From NCBI GenBank assembly GCA_015067975.1, contig SVLK01000003.1, positions 53,399 to 117,398 on the forward strand: a stretch of 64,000 nucleotides of DNA, given 5' to 3'. Positions 7,626 to 16,107 of this stretch are shown in pieces. Within the stretch, counting starts at the first letter, position 1, and each line of letters opens with the position of its first letter. The notes under the pieces are model-generated. The model searched no databases. It saw only the letters and a list, made by a program, of their open reading frames with translations, and was not told the origin of the DNA. The position numbers and the translations under genes were made by a program. This DNA is from Oscillospiraceae bacterium (GTDB lineage: Bacteria; Bacillota; Clostridia; Oscillospirales; Oscillospiraceae).

Positions 7626-8804
7626 TTAGAATTTAGCAAACAAGCGAACCACTTTACGGGCCACGCGGTACAACGGACCTTCCAGTTCCTTTTGGGCATC
7701 CTGCAGTTTTTCGCGGATGGGAATGCGCTGCGGACAATGCTGCTCACATTTTCCGCACTTGATGCAATTGGAGGCAGCCGTGGAGTTCTTTCGCAGCATG
7801 GTACAGATCACATAGTCCACAAAACTCCAGAATCGTCCCTCCTGATAGCGGCGGTTATAGGCAGCGAATGTGCCGGGAATATCCACATTCTTAGGACAGG
7901 GCATACAATAGCCGCAGCCGGTGCATCCTACCTTCATTTTGGAGTTGATGGCCTGCACTACCCGCTGCAGCATAGCCTCATCCTCGACTGTCAGTTCACC
8001 CACCTGCGTGGTCGATGCCGTTTGAATGTTGTCGCGAACCATTTCATCGGAGTTCATGCCGGAGAGCACCACTGTAACTTCCGGCTGATTCCAAAGCCAC
8101 TTGAAAGCCCACTGGGCAGGCGTATGCTGCACCGGATAGTCTTTGAAAATCTGCTTTGCCTCCTCCGGCAGACGGTTGACCAGCTTGCCGCCGCGCAGTG
8201 GTTCCATGATGACAACCGGAATCCCTTTACTGTGGGCATGCTGCAACCCTCTGCGGCCTGCCTGCGAGTGTTCATCCATGTAGTTGTACTGAATCTGGCA
8301 GAAATCCCAGTTCCATGCGTCGATCAAACGGCAGAACATATCAGAATTGCCGTGATAGGAAAATCCTACCTGTCGAATGGCGCCGATTTTCTTCTTCTCT
8401 TGGAGCCATTCTTCGATACCCAACGCTCTCAGGCGATCCCATGTGTCTGTGTCTGTCAGCATATGCATGAGGTAATAATCCACATGATCCGTACGCAGGC
8501 GCTTGAGCTCCTCGGCAAAAAGCTTCTCCAATCCTTCCCTGCTTTTGATCAGGTAATGGGGCAGCTTAGTGGCAATATACACCTGGTCGCGCACTTGATT
8601 GCGCTCCAAGATCTCACCAACAGCCGCTTCGCTGCCGGGATAAATGTAGGCAGTATCAAAATAGTTCACACCGGCACGAATGGCGGTCATCAGCTCTCGC
8701 TCAGTTTCCTCCATGTCAATACGGCCTGCTTTTGTAGGAAAGCGCATACAGCCAAAGCCAAGCGCCGAAAGCTGATTACCGTATTTATCAGCACGATAAT
8801 ACAT
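7626..8804 (-). CDS. Aldo/keto reductase with C-terminal 4Fe-4S ferredoxin domain
   Basis: A 392-residue cytosolic oxidoreductase. The N-terminal two-thirds are an aldo/keto reductase TIM barrel: LGFGCMRFP, catalytic aspartate and tyrosine in VNYFDTAYIYPGSE, the lysine in YIATKLP, and histidine in DYYLMHML. The C-terminal part has cysteine clusters CTGCGYCMPCPK and CIKCGKCEQHCPQ, suiting two 4Fe-4S clusters, so electrons may come from ferredoxin. This architecture is common in anaerobes and its substrates are mostly undefined. An AGGAGG site and a sigma-A-like promoter lie upstream; a convergent terminator lies downstream. Confidence 0.9.
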   Translation of the reverse strand: MYYRADKYGNQLSALGFGCMRFPTKAGRIDMEETERELMTAIRAGVNYFDTAYIYPGSEAAVGEILERNQVRDQVYIATKLPHYLIKSREGLEKLFAEELKRLRTDHVDYYLMHMLTDTDTWDRLRALGIEEWLQEKKKIGAIRQVGFSYHGNSDMFCRLIDAWNWDFCQIQYNYMDEHSQAGRRGLQHAHSKGIPVVIMEPLRGGKLVNRLPEEAKQIFKDYPVQHTPAQWAFKWLWNQPEVTVVLSGMNSDEMVRDNIQTASTTQVGELTVEDEAMLQRVVQAINSKMKVGCTGCGYCMPCPKNVDIPGTFAAYNRRYQEGRFWSFVDYVICTMLRKNSTAASNCIKCGKCEQHCPQRIPIREKLQDAQKELEGPLYRVARKVVRLFAKF

Positions 8805-8845
8805 AGATGATCCTCCTATAACGAAGCTTTGTTATTTCCAAGGTC

Positions 8846-8875
8846 ATTATATAGCAGCACATTGACAGATGTAAA
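8846..8875 (-). promoter_or_regulatory. Promoter of the aldo/keto reductase
   Basis: On the minus strand TTTACA (8870-8875) and TATAAT (8846-8851) with an 18-bp spacer; about 45 nt before the start codon. Confidence 0.65.
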
Positions 8876-8908
8876 TATCCGGAAGCGCATTTGCACTCCC
8901 GGATATTT
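8873..8908 (-). terminator. Hairpin after small membrane protein gene
   Basis: Perfect 10-bp stem AAATATCCGG (8873-8882) / CCGGATATTT (8899-8908) just downstream of the minus-strand membrane protein. The following sequence is only weakly T-rich and overlaps the -35 of the next gene, so termination may be partial. Confidence 0.5.
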
Positions 8909-8915
8909 GTTACAC

Positions 8916-9254
8916 TTACATGAATGCGTTGAGCATACCCGCCACCAATGCGGCAGATGCCATGATTCGGGCAATCAGAAATCGTTTCTCGTTTCCTCTG
9001 CTCACTCGTTCCAGCACTACTGCGCCAATACCAACGAGAGCCAACAGCACCGCCAAAGCAGTCTGACCTGCAGAATTGATCCACATGATCCGGACACCCA
9101 CATAGCCTACATAGACACCAAGGGCCGCTACGATCCACAGACATACCCGACGAACCTTCGGATTTTTCACCAGGAACATAAGCACCACAGCCAAAAGGCT
9201 GACAGCCGCCAACACCATCACAACCAGAATCAATAAATCCAAAAACGTATTCAT
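8916..9254 (-). CDS. Small membrane protein next to two-component system
   Basis: A 112-residue hydrophobic protein, not recognised as a named family. Four membrane helices are readable: LLILVVMVLAAVSLLAVVLMFLV, VCLWIVAALGVYVGYVGV, ALAVLLALVGIGAVVL and ARIMASAALVAGMLNAF, with a basic loop (RVSRGNEKRFL) in between. GTGAGGA precedes the ATG. It lies 107 nt after the histidine kinase, and the intervening DNA has three TTCTAAAGA boxes that look like response-regulator sites, so it is a likely target of that system, perhaps in envelope stress or drug tolerance. Function is not known. Confidence 0.7.
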   Translation of the reverse strand: MNTFLDLLILVVMVLAAVSLLAVVLMFLVKNPKVRRVCLWIVAALGVYVGYVGVRIMWINSAGQTALAVLLALVGIGAVVLERVSRGNEKRFLIARIMASAALVAGMLNAFM

Positions 9255-9305
9255 ATTAAGTCCTCACTTTCATTTTGTATTGGGTTGTTTCCTTTTGTGA
9301 GGATA

Positions 9306-9360
9306 GAATAACAACCGTTTCTAAAGAAATCCGGCAGAAAATTCTAAAGAATTCTAAAGA
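9306..9360 (-). promoter_or_regulatory. Direct TCTTTAGAA boxes, probable response-regulator site
   Basis: TTCTAAAGA occurs at 9319-9327, 9342-9350 and 9352-9360 (TCTTTAGAA on the minus strand). The last two are spaced 10 bp, one helical turn, as for OmpR-family dimers; the third is 23 bp away. A TATTCT -10-like element at 9306-9311 follows on the minus strand. They sit between the kinase stop and the small membrane protein gene. Confidence 0.6.
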
Positions 9361-9361
9361 T

Positions 9362-10393
9362 TCAAACAGGAATGATCATTGTGATTGAAAACTGTTCCCC
9401 TTCTGTGACGCTTACCTGCCCGCCGTAAAGCTGAACGAGCCGGCGAATACTGTTAAGCCCGATTTGGAAGCTCTCCGACGCAGGTTTTTGCCGGGAAATG
9501 CCGTTGCTTTGGCAAATCCACAATGCCTGATCTTTAAGGCCGATGGAGAGTTTAACATCTTGGGCGGGATCTGCATATTTCTGCACATTGGAGCTGAGAT
9601 TGTCAAAGATGCGCCGAAGCTCCTGTACATCAAAGTTCCCACTGAATAACTCGCAAGCAGACAAATCCACCGCAATCCGGAATCTCTCCTCCAGTTCTTC
9701 TTCAAATTCCGCAGCCAACTGCTCCATCAACAAACGGGCATCTTCAAAGTGCTCCAAATTCCGTCTGCCACCATCCAGCAGTATGGCCGTCAAATCCCGG
9801 ATCTGCTCCGCCTTTTTCTGAATGAGCCGGGTATATTCCCTTTGCTCTTCGGAGCTGATCTCTTCTTTGGCACTAAGATAGTCCGAGTAGGCAAGAATCG
9901 AAGTCAGCGGTGTGCGGATATCGTGAGAAAGTGTACGGATCAGTTGTTCCTTCTCCTGCGCCAACGCCTGTTCCTTCTCACGCAATTGCTGCTGTGCCTC
10001 CGACATGAAGTTAATAGCCCCTGCCAGCTCCGTCAACTCGTTATTGCCACGCAAAGGAAGATTCGGTGTTTTCTGTTCGCTATGTAACTTTCCGATCCCC
10101 TCTGTAATCGTTCTGATATAGGCGATACGGTCGCTCAAAAGGAGCAAAAACAGAACACTGAAGGAAATACAGGCAATAACCGCTCCCACAAGGAAGATCC
10201 ATCGGTTCACTGCAATCCAGTCAAATTCCGTCATGGGAATGTCATGATAAAAAACATAGGTCTCTGCCACCGCCGAGGAGATGGTAATCAAAAGGAAAAA
10301 CAGAGCAAAGGACACTGCTGCTGCAATTCCGCTCAATCCAAGAATTTCACGGGATAGCTTGCGGCGCTTGACAGACTTTCTTTTAGTCAACAT
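9362..10393 (-). CDS. Sensor histidine kinase (VanS-like)
   Basis: A 343-residue membrane kinase. Two membrane helices (about residues 20-42 and 66-88) enclose a short 23-residue outer loop, then a HAMP-like linker with coiled-coil (LREKEQALAQEKEQ), the H-box LSHDIRTPLTSILAYSDYL (phosphorylated His157), an N-box RRIFDNLSSNVQKYADP and a G-box IGLNSIRRLVQLYGG. The usual DNG G1 motif is degenerate (CQSNGIS). The ATG at 10393 is chosen because it overlaps the response regulator stop by 11 nt; longer frames upstream are inside the regulator gene. The very small sensor loop suggests intramembrane or partner-dependent sensing. Confidence 0.9.
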   Translation of the reverse strand: MLTKRKSVKRRKLSREILGLSGIAAAVSFALFFLLITISSAVAETYVFYHDIPMTEFDWIAVNRWIFLVGAVIACISFSVLFLLLLSDRIAYIRTITEGIGKLHSEQKTPNLPLRGNNELTELAGAINFMSEAQQQLREKEQALAQEKEQLIRTLSHDIRTPLTSILAYSDYLSAKEEISSEEQREYTRLIQKKAEQIRDLTAILLDGGRRNLEHFEDARLLMEQLAAEFEEELEERFRIAVDLSACELFSGNFDVQELRRIFDNLSSNVQKYADPAQDVKLSIGLKDQALWICQSNGISRQKPASESFQIGLNSIRRLVQLYGGQVSVTEGEQFSITMIIPV

Positions 10394-11072
10394 AGTATCC
10401 CTTTCCCCATGCAGTTTTGATATAGGTTGGATTTCTGGAATTGTCCCCCAGTTTTTTGCGAATGTTTTTGATATGCACCATGATTGCATCGTTGCCCACA
10501 GCGTTTTCGTTCCAAATGCTCTGATAAATGTTATCTAAAGAATAGATCTTCTTGCGATGACTGGCCAGTAATTCCAGAATCTTGAACTCCGTATAAGTCA
10601 GCGAAACGGTCTTACCATCCTTGATAGCCGTCTGACTATCCGGATCGAGCAGTACATCCCCAATTGCAAGGCCGTTGCCTTGGGGCTGCGACACAGCAAA
10701 GCTTGCACTTCTGCGAAGAATCGCCCGAATGCGCATCAGCAGTTCTGCGTTGGAAAAGGGTTTTACAATGTAGTCATCGGCCCCTACGGAGAAACCCATC
10801 ACTTTATCCGATTCACTGGAATATGCGGTCAAAAAGACAATGGGTGTTTCAAAGCGCTTGCGGATTTGAGCAGCTGCCATAATACCGGATTGTCCAGGCA
10901 TATCCACGTCCAGCACATAGAGGTCAACATCGTCTCCGGCCAGTTCGACTACGCGCTTACCGTCTTCGGCAGTGACGATATCATATCCTTCCGACGAGAG
11001 CAGAAGACTGACGATATCCCTGATTTGTGCATCATCATCTGCAACAAGGATCCGTTTTTTTCCATCCACCAT
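10383..11072 (-). CDS. OmpR/VanR-family response regulator
   Basis: A 229-residue two-domain regulator. The receiver has the acidic triad DDD (12-14), phosphoacceptor Asp55 in YVLDVDMPG, T82 in FLTAYSS and Lys104 in YIVKPFS. The C-terminal winged helix includes LTYTEFKILELLASHRKKIYSLDNI and the recognition segment DAIMVHIKNIRKKLGD, ending TAWGKGYYVD. The start at 11072 is set by AGGAGG at 11080-11085; the upstream in-frame extension has no ribosome site. Its last codons overlap the kinase start. It probably binds the TCTTTAGAA boxes at 9319-9360. Confidence 0.93.
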   Translation of the reverse strand: MVDGKKRILVADDDAQIRDIVSLLLSSEGYDIVTAEDGKRVVELAGDDVDLYVLDVDMPGQSGIMAAAQIRKRFETPIVFLTAYSSESDKVMGFSVGADDYIVKPFSNAELLMRIRAILRRSASFAVSQPQGNGLAIGDVLLDPDSQTAIKDGKTVSLTYTEFKILELLASHRKKIYSLDNIYQSIWNENAVGNDAIMVHIKNIRKKLGDNSRNPTYIKTAWGKGYYVD

Positions 11073-11273
11073 AGGATATCCTCCTTCGTATTTTTTCTTT
11101 AGTATAACGGAAATACGTGCGTGGCGCAATAAAAAGTCTCGGAACGTAAACAAGCGAAACAGCGCAAGGTATATCGAAAAAACAATAAAACACTGTAAAA
11201 TCGCATGACGATATGATACAATCAAATCATAAAGCCAACACGTTACAGTATAAAACAGATGTGGTGAAGTAAT

Positions 11274-13655
11274 ATGAAGTACAAAGAGCTGGTTTCACAA
11301 ATGACGTTGGAGGAGAAAGCATCCCTGATGTCCGGTGCCAACTTCTGGAACACCAAACCGGTGGAGCGGCTCGGCATCCCCGGCATGATGCTCACCGATG
11401 GTCCTCACGGTTTGCGCAAACAAGGCGGCAAGGCAGACCATTTGGGACTGAACAAGTCCATCCCCGCCACTTGCTATCCCACTGCGGCATGTCTTGCCAA
11501 CACATGGGATGAGGCGTTGCTGGAGGAGATGGGACAGCATCTTGGTCTGGAGGCAGCCAGCGAAGGTGTCAGTGTCCTGTTAGGTCCCGGCGTCAACATC
11601 AAGCGCAACCCTCTATGCGGCAGAAATTTTGAGTATTTTTCCGAAGATCCATATCTCGCCGGCAAGATGGCCGCAGCGCTGATTCGCGGCATCCAGTCCA
11701 ACGGTATTTCGGCCTGTGTCAAGCACTATGCTGCCAACTCGCAAGAGCTACGGCGTATGTCCAATGATTCCGTGGTGGATGAGCGGACGCTGCGTGAAAT
11801 CTACCTTCCAGCCTTTGAGATGGCTGTCAAAGAAGGCGGCGTGAAATGCCTGATGACCTCTTACAATCGGGTCAACGGCATCTATGCCCACGAGCATCCG
11901 CACCTGCTGCGCGATATTCTTTACGGTGAGTGGGGCTTCGATGGTGTGGTGGTCTCCGACTGGGGCGGCAACAATGATCGGGTGGAGTCTCTCCGTCAGG
12001 GCGGCACGCTGGAAATGCCCTCCTCCAACGGTCAGACCGACCGGCACATCGTAGAAGCGGTGCGCAGCGGCCAACTGGATGAATCTGTTCTGGACGAACA
12101 GGTAGACCGTCTGCTGGATCTGATTTTCTCCTCGCAGCCCCATATTACCGGCAAAATCTATGACCGCGATACTCATCACGCAGTAGCTGGCAAAGTGGCA
12201 GAAAAGTGTGCCGTACTGCTGAAAAACGAAGATAACATCCTGCCACTCACCAAACAGCAGCAAATCGCAGTAATCGGTGACTTTGCAAGAGTTCCGCGAT
12301 ATCAAGGCGCGGGCAGCTCCAAGATCAATCCAACCAAGCTGGATTGCGCGCTGGATGCTCTGAAAGCCATCGGCGCCAACGTGTCCGGCTTTGCCCCCGG
12401 CTTCCGCCGTGGCGGTAAAGAAGATCCTACGCTGATCCACCAAGCCTGCAATCTGGCAAGAAATGCAGATGTCGTCCTGTTGTGGCTGGGCTTGGACGAA
12501 GGCGGCGAGGCAGAAGGTATTGACCGTGAAAACATGAGATTGCCGGGCAACCAAATTGCTCTTTTACACGCACTCGCCGAAGTAAACTCCAACATTGTTG
12601 TGGTACTCTCCTGCGGATGCGCTGTGGAAATGAGCTGGGATGCGCAGGCTAAGGCGGTGATTCACGGATATTTGGGCGGTCAGGCCGGTGCTCCGGCCAT
12701 GGCAAAACTGTTGCTGGGCGAAGGGAATTTCTGCGGCAAGCTGTCGGAAACTGTTCCCCTGTGCTATGAAGATATATCCTCTGCCCCCTATTACCCCGGC
12801 CGGGAGGCCACCAGCGAATACCGCGAAGGCCTCTATGTTGGCTACCGCTACTTTGATACTGCAGGGAAAGAGGTAAAGTATCCCTTTGGCCACGGCCTCA
12901 GCTATACCTCTTTTGAATACAGCGATTTGCGTGTAGACGACGCGCAAGTCTCCTTCCGCATCCGCAACACCGGCAGCGTTGCCGGCGAGGAAATCGCACA
13001 GCTTTACATCCACCCCAAGACGGAGGGTACGTTCCGTCCAGCACAGGAGCTGAAGGGGTTTGTCAAAGTATCCTTGGCTCCCGGTGAAGAACAGGACGTC
13101 TCCATTGAACTGAACGACCGCAGCTTCGCGGCATGGAGCATTCGGGAAAACAACTGGATCATCGAAAGCGGAAGCTATGAGCTTCGCATCGGCGCCTCCA
13201 GCCGTGATATTCGGTTGACAGCAGAAGTTCGTAAAGACGGCACTTCGTCCAATCTCTATGAAGGTGAAGTCTTCGCTCCCTACTATAGCGGCCAAGTGCA
13301 GTGTGTGAGCGATGAAAGCTTTGCCGCCTTGCTGGGTCATCCCATCCCCAATCCCAAGTGGGATCGCAGCGCACCCATCGGCTTTAACGACACCCTCTCG
13401 CAAGGGCAGTATTTATCCGCAGGGTTGGGCAAACACATTTACAATCTCATCTCCTTTATCCGGAAACTCTTCTTTGCGATGGGCAAAAAGGAACTGGGTA
13501 ACAATGTAATGTTTGTTATGAATCTGCCGTGGCGCGGCTTGGCTCGCATGTCCGGTGTGATCACGGATGAGCAGGTGCTGGCACTCCTATCTATGGTCAA
13601 TCGGGAAAAAGGCGGCTTCCTTAAGCTACTGAAGCATACTTTCAAAAAACAATAA
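11274..13655 (+). CDS. Glycoside hydrolase family 3 beta-glycosidase
   Basis: A 793-residue cytosolic enzyme (no signal peptide) of GH3. The N-terminal barrel has MLTDGPHGLRKQ, KHYAANSQE and the nucleophile Asp229 in GVVVSDWGG; the second alpha/beta domain holds GLDEGGEAEGIDREN, and a fibronectin type III-like domain follows (about residues 550-650, FRIRNTGSVAGEEIAQLYI). About 140 further residues, with an amphipathic helix pair (HIYNLISFIRKLFFAMGKKELG), extend beyond the standard end. It most likely releases glucose or related sugars from imported oligosaccharides. It stands alone between a two-component system and a terminator, with a weak promoter (TGTAAA-17-TACAAT, ending near 11221). Confidence 0.92.
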   Translation: MKYKELVSQMTLEEKASLMSGANFWNTKPVERLGIPGMMLTDGPHGLRKQGGKADHLGLNKSIPATCYPTAACLANTWDEALLEEMGQHLGLEAASEGVSVLLGPGVNIKRNPLCGRNFEYFSEDPYLAGKMAAALIRGIQSNGISACVKHYAANSQELRRMSNDSVVDERTLREIYLPAFEMAVKEGGVKCLMTSYNRVNGIYAHEHPHLLRDILYGEWGFDGVVVSDWGGNNDRVESLRQGGTLEMPSSNGQTDRHIVEAVRSGQLDESVLDEQVDRLLDLIFSSQPHITGKIYDRDTHHAVAGKVAEKCAVLLKNEDNILPLTKQQQIAVIGDFARVPRYQGAGSSKINPTKLDCALDALKAIGANVSGFAPGFRRGGKEDPTLIHQACNLARNADVVLLWLGLDEGGEAEGIDRENMRLPGNQIALLHALAEVNSNIVVVLSCGCAVEMSWDAQAKAVIHGYLGGQAGAPAMAKLLLGEGNFCGKLSETVPLCYEDISSAPYYPGREATSEYREGLYVGYRYFDTAGKEVKYPFGHGLSYTSFEYSDLRVDDAQVSFRIRNTGSVAGEEIAQLYIHPKTEGTFRPAQELKGFVKVSLAPGEEQDVSIELNDRSFAAWSIRENNWIIESGSYELRIGASSRDIRLTAEVRKDGTSSNLYEGEVFAPYYSGQVQCVSDESFAALLGHPIPNPKWDRSAPIGFNDTLSQGQYLSAGLGKHIYNLISFIRKLFFAMGKKELGNNVMFVMNLPWRGLARMSGVITDEQVLALLSMVNREKGGFLKLLKHTFKKQ

Positions 13656-13713
13656 ATAAAGTAACCGGATCATACCCATAAGAGCACAAGAAGCTTTCCG
13701 GCAAAACAAAAAT

Positions 13714-13763
13714 CCCGGAACTGGTCTCGTATCCATCACGATTCCAATTCCGGGCTTTGCTTC
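13714..13763 (+). terminator. Terminator after the GH3 gene
   Basis: Stem CCCGGAACTGG (13714-13724) pairs imperfectly with CCAATTCCGGG (13744-13754); CTTTGCTTC follows. Confidence 0.65.
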
Positions 13764-13897
13764 GATTGTACGCTTTGCTGTTTTCCGGCTTGCGGGTAAC
13801 CGGGTTCAGAGCACCCCATGTATTTCGCTTCGCCAGATCGCGTTTGCGTTTTTCCTTTTTGGAAAGCTTCTCATAAGACAGGAATATTAATCTTAAA
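13764..13897. other. Intergenic boundary of the AT-rich island
   Basis: No gene seen between the GH3 terminator and the KAP gene stop. Two things can be read: a 10-bp inverted pair GAAGCTTTCC (about 13690-13699) and GGAAAGCTTC (about 13860-13869), and an abrupt fall in GC beyond about 13880. This may mark the left limit of the acquired segment. I found no copy of the tRNA-Ala 3' end here. Confidence 0.4.
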
Positions 13898-15547
13898 TCA
13901 AGACAGGCCAGACATCGCGCTGGAAACAGGAATTATATACGGCGGATTACACTGTGGCGACTGTTTTTGCTGCCTTATGGATGGTGAATGGATCGATGTT
14001 CGCCTTGAGTACGCAATATGAAATAGTTCCATTAATTCATCATCAAATGAAACTAAACACTGGCGTTTGAATTTTGAGGTATCTGAATTAGCCGGCGATA
14101 ATAAATACTCAATAAAGAGTCTGCGATATCCCCATGATCCCAGTCGAGCTCTCATTCTCTCAATATCTGAGTACAATATCTGCGCCTGGGGATCCATCTT
14201 GCGTACATCTTCCGGCATTATAAAAGTTGGATTTCCAGGTTCTTGTAAACGACCTTCTTTAATTTCATTTTCCCGTTTTCTAAAACCAGCAAGCATATGG
14301 GGATAATCTATCTCACATGGAAGGGGGATTCCATACTCGCTCAGAACTTGAGTCCTGCGTAACAAACTGATTATATCTCTCCCACATAGATTTCCTGAAT
14401 AAGCTAATTCAAGCGCCTCTGGCAATCCAGATGCAATTATTTCATCATCTAAATCCCAAAAATCATAGTTCAAGAATAATTCACTATGTGTAAGTTCTTG
14501 TGGATCAAATTTTAGCCGTATAGACTTAATAAATTGTTCTTTGTTCCAAATGCCTTCAACGGCCCATTCTTGCAGGGCAGTAAACTGATAAGAAACAATT
14601 AATTTGCCATATTTCTCTGTCGCTTTAGATTCTGTGAGCAAATAACCATATCGGGAATGTTTAGGATAATTCCCTGCTTTTGCTTCGAAATGTATGGCTC
14701 CAAAAGCATAGAGCACCTGTGGCATGTATTCTGTAGATATGCCGCTCTCCAGCCAAGCTGCATATACTCTTTCAAAATCAATAATATATGACTTAAAGGT
14801 ACGTAAGTTCTCCTGCTTACTCTCTGTGAAAATCTGAGTGAGAACCCCGATGTTTTCAGTTAAGAAATTTGAATAACCAATGGATGTCTCTTTGTAGTTC
14901 GTGACAATTTCCTTAATTATGGCCTCGTAATCTGAAGTAAGACGTAGCGTTCGGGCAATTACCTTCTCTTTGAACTCACTGTATTGTTCTGCTTGTATGT
15001 GCGAATCGTCTGCTATAATTATAGTTTTTATCTCTTTGTTCTCTGTGTACTCATTAATTGCGCCCAACAAGTCGACAACATCAATTTTACACCGTTCAAA
15101 ATCATCAAATACCAAGACCAGTTTCTTAAATTTCTGTAAATCACCATGAAAACAAAGTATTTCTTTTTCAACCTTTACAAAATCATATAGATTAACAGAT
15201 AGTGCCGTATTAAGTCCTTTCGCAATATTGGAATGCTCACTCAGAGTTGCAACAATAGGGCTTAAAAATTCTTTCAAGGAACTCATTTTCTTTTGAACAG
15301 AGGATGCTTTCCGACGAGCAATCTGTGCATATAAGACTTTTTCTTTTATAGTCTGGTTAAGTGTAGCTATAGCGTCGATACCAAAAAGGGAAATAGTTAC
15401 AAGAACACAGTCTTCACTCCGATTGAGTTCTTCGGTAATTTTACGAATAAGATAAGTCTTTCCGCATCCCCATTTTCCAGTTACAAGTAACGCGCCATTA
15501 TTCTCATTTGTGAAAATAAAATCCGTTACTTCTTGCTTTATATTCAT
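13898..15547 (-). CDS. KAP-family P-loop NTPase, probable defence protein
   Basis: A 549-residue protein. Walker A is GKWGCGKT (residues 24-31); Walker B is LVLVFDDFERC (143-153) with an adjacent catalytic glutamate/arginine; a sensor-like segment KTIIIADDSHI follows. This arrangement (early P-loop, DDFER, NEYTENKEIKTIIIADD) fits KAP/STAND-type NTPases. Unlike classic KAP proteins no membrane helices interrupt the NTPase region. The C-terminal 300 residues are helical and unrecognised. The ATG at 15547 has a perfect GGAGGT site. Codon use is AT-rich, unlike neighbours. It sits behind an XRE regulator and beside an integrase, the usual setting of anti-phage cargo. Defence is inferred, not shown. 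Confidence 0.75.
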   Translation of the reverse strand: MNIKQEVTDFIFTNENNGALLVTGKWGCGKTYLIRKITEELNRSEDCVLVTISLFGIDAIATLNQTIKEKVLYAQIARRKASSVQKKMSSLKEFLSPIVATLSEHSNIAKGLNTALSVNLYDFVKVEKEILCFHGDLQKFKKLVLVFDDFERCKIDVVDLLGAINEYTENKEIKTIIIADDSHIQAEQYSEFKEKVIARTLRLTSDYEAIIKEIVTNYKETSIGYSNFLTENIGVLTQIFTESKQENLRTFKSYIIDFERVYAAWLESGISTEYMPQVLYAFGAIHFEAKAGNYPKHSRYGYLLTESKATEKYGKLIVSYQFTALQEWAVEGIWNKEQFIKSIRLKFDPQELTHSELFLNYDFWDLDDEIIASGLPEALELAYSGNLCGRDIISLLRRTQVLSEYGIPLPCEIDYPHMLAGFRKRENEIKEGRLQEPGNPTFIMPEDVRKMDPQAQILYSDIERMRARLGSWGYRRLFIEYLLSPANSDTSKFKRQCLVSFDDELMELFHIAYSRRTSIHSPSIRQQKQSPQCNPPYIIPVSSAMSGLS

Positions 15548-15622
15548 AGGACCTCCAAACTCCAATTATCAACTTCTGCTTATAACAGCATAAACAAAAA
15601 AGTTGTTCTTGCTGAGCCAAAA

Positions 15623-15826
15623 TTAATCCGGCAAAAACTCCATAATATCTCCAATATCTACTTCTAACGTAGAGCAAATCTTATGTAGCACAGTCAGTGT
15701 AACTTCCTCATCACGGCGCAAGCGGGTCATGGTATTTGGTGCAATACCGGCTGCTTTGCGTAGATCCGCCTTACTCATTTTTTTATCTACAAGGAGTTTC
15801 CAGAGCTTATTATAAGAAATCGCCAT
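15623..15826 (-). CDS. XRE/Cro-CI family small regulator
   Basis: A 67-residue single helix-turn-helix protein: NKLWKLLVDKKMSKADLRKAAGIAPNTMTRLRRDEEVTLTVLHKICSTLEVDIGDIMEF. The fold and the C-terminal DIGDIMEF match small XRE regulators of the YozG type. The ATG at 15826 has GGAGGTCG six bases upstream; a longer frame has no ribosome site. It is the first gene of a minus-strand pair with the KAP NTPase (75 nt gap, no terminator) and most likely represses that unit. Confidence 0.88.
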   Translation of the reverse strand: MAISYNKLWKLLVDKKMSKADLRKAAGIAPNTMTRLRRDEEVTLTVLHKICSTLEVDIGDIMEFLPD

Positions 15827-15859
15827 ATTATTCGACCTCCAGCTACAAATATTGACTAC

Positions 15860-15888
15860 ATTATACGTCCTTTTCGACAGTAAAGCAA
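15860..15888 (-). promoter_or_regulatory. Promoter of the XRE-KAP unit
   Basis: On the minus strand TTGCTT (15883-15888), 17 bp, TATAAT (15860-15865). The -35 abuts a long hairpin at 15887-15923. Confidence 0.8.
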
Positions 15889-15923
15889 GAGAGTTTCGCA
15901 TTTGGATGCGAAACTCTCTTTTA
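15887..15923. terminator. Strong hairpin upstream of the XRE promoter
   Basis: Perfect 15-bp stem AAGAGAGTTTCGCAT (15887-15901) and its complement (15906-15920) with a TTGG loop, then TTTT on the plus strand. No plus-strand gene ends here, so it may insulate the unit or be left from a lost gene. From 15924 to 16107 I see only an ATACCA/TGGTAT inverted pair near 15948-15969. Confidence 0.7.
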
Positions 15924-16107
15924 CTATCTTCAATAATCAAGGTATTCATACCACTAACATGAATGGTATCTCCCGTTCAAAGTAATGTCTTCAATTCTGC
16001 GGAAGGTAAGCGTACTTTTAATTTCGATCCTCGCTTCTTTACTCCTCTATCAATGCGGATATTGGGCTAAAGATGCGAAAAACTGTGCACCAACGAAAGG
16101 AGCAATC

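Noticed and set aside
10394..10489. Longer histidine kinase start within the regulator gene
   Set aside because: The extension has no ribosome site and lies inside the response regulator; the ATG at 10393 fits the family.
13656..13897. Insertion sequence ends suggested by the GAAGCTTTCC/GGAAAGCTTC inverted pair
   Set aside because: No transposase between or around them and no target-site duplication visible.
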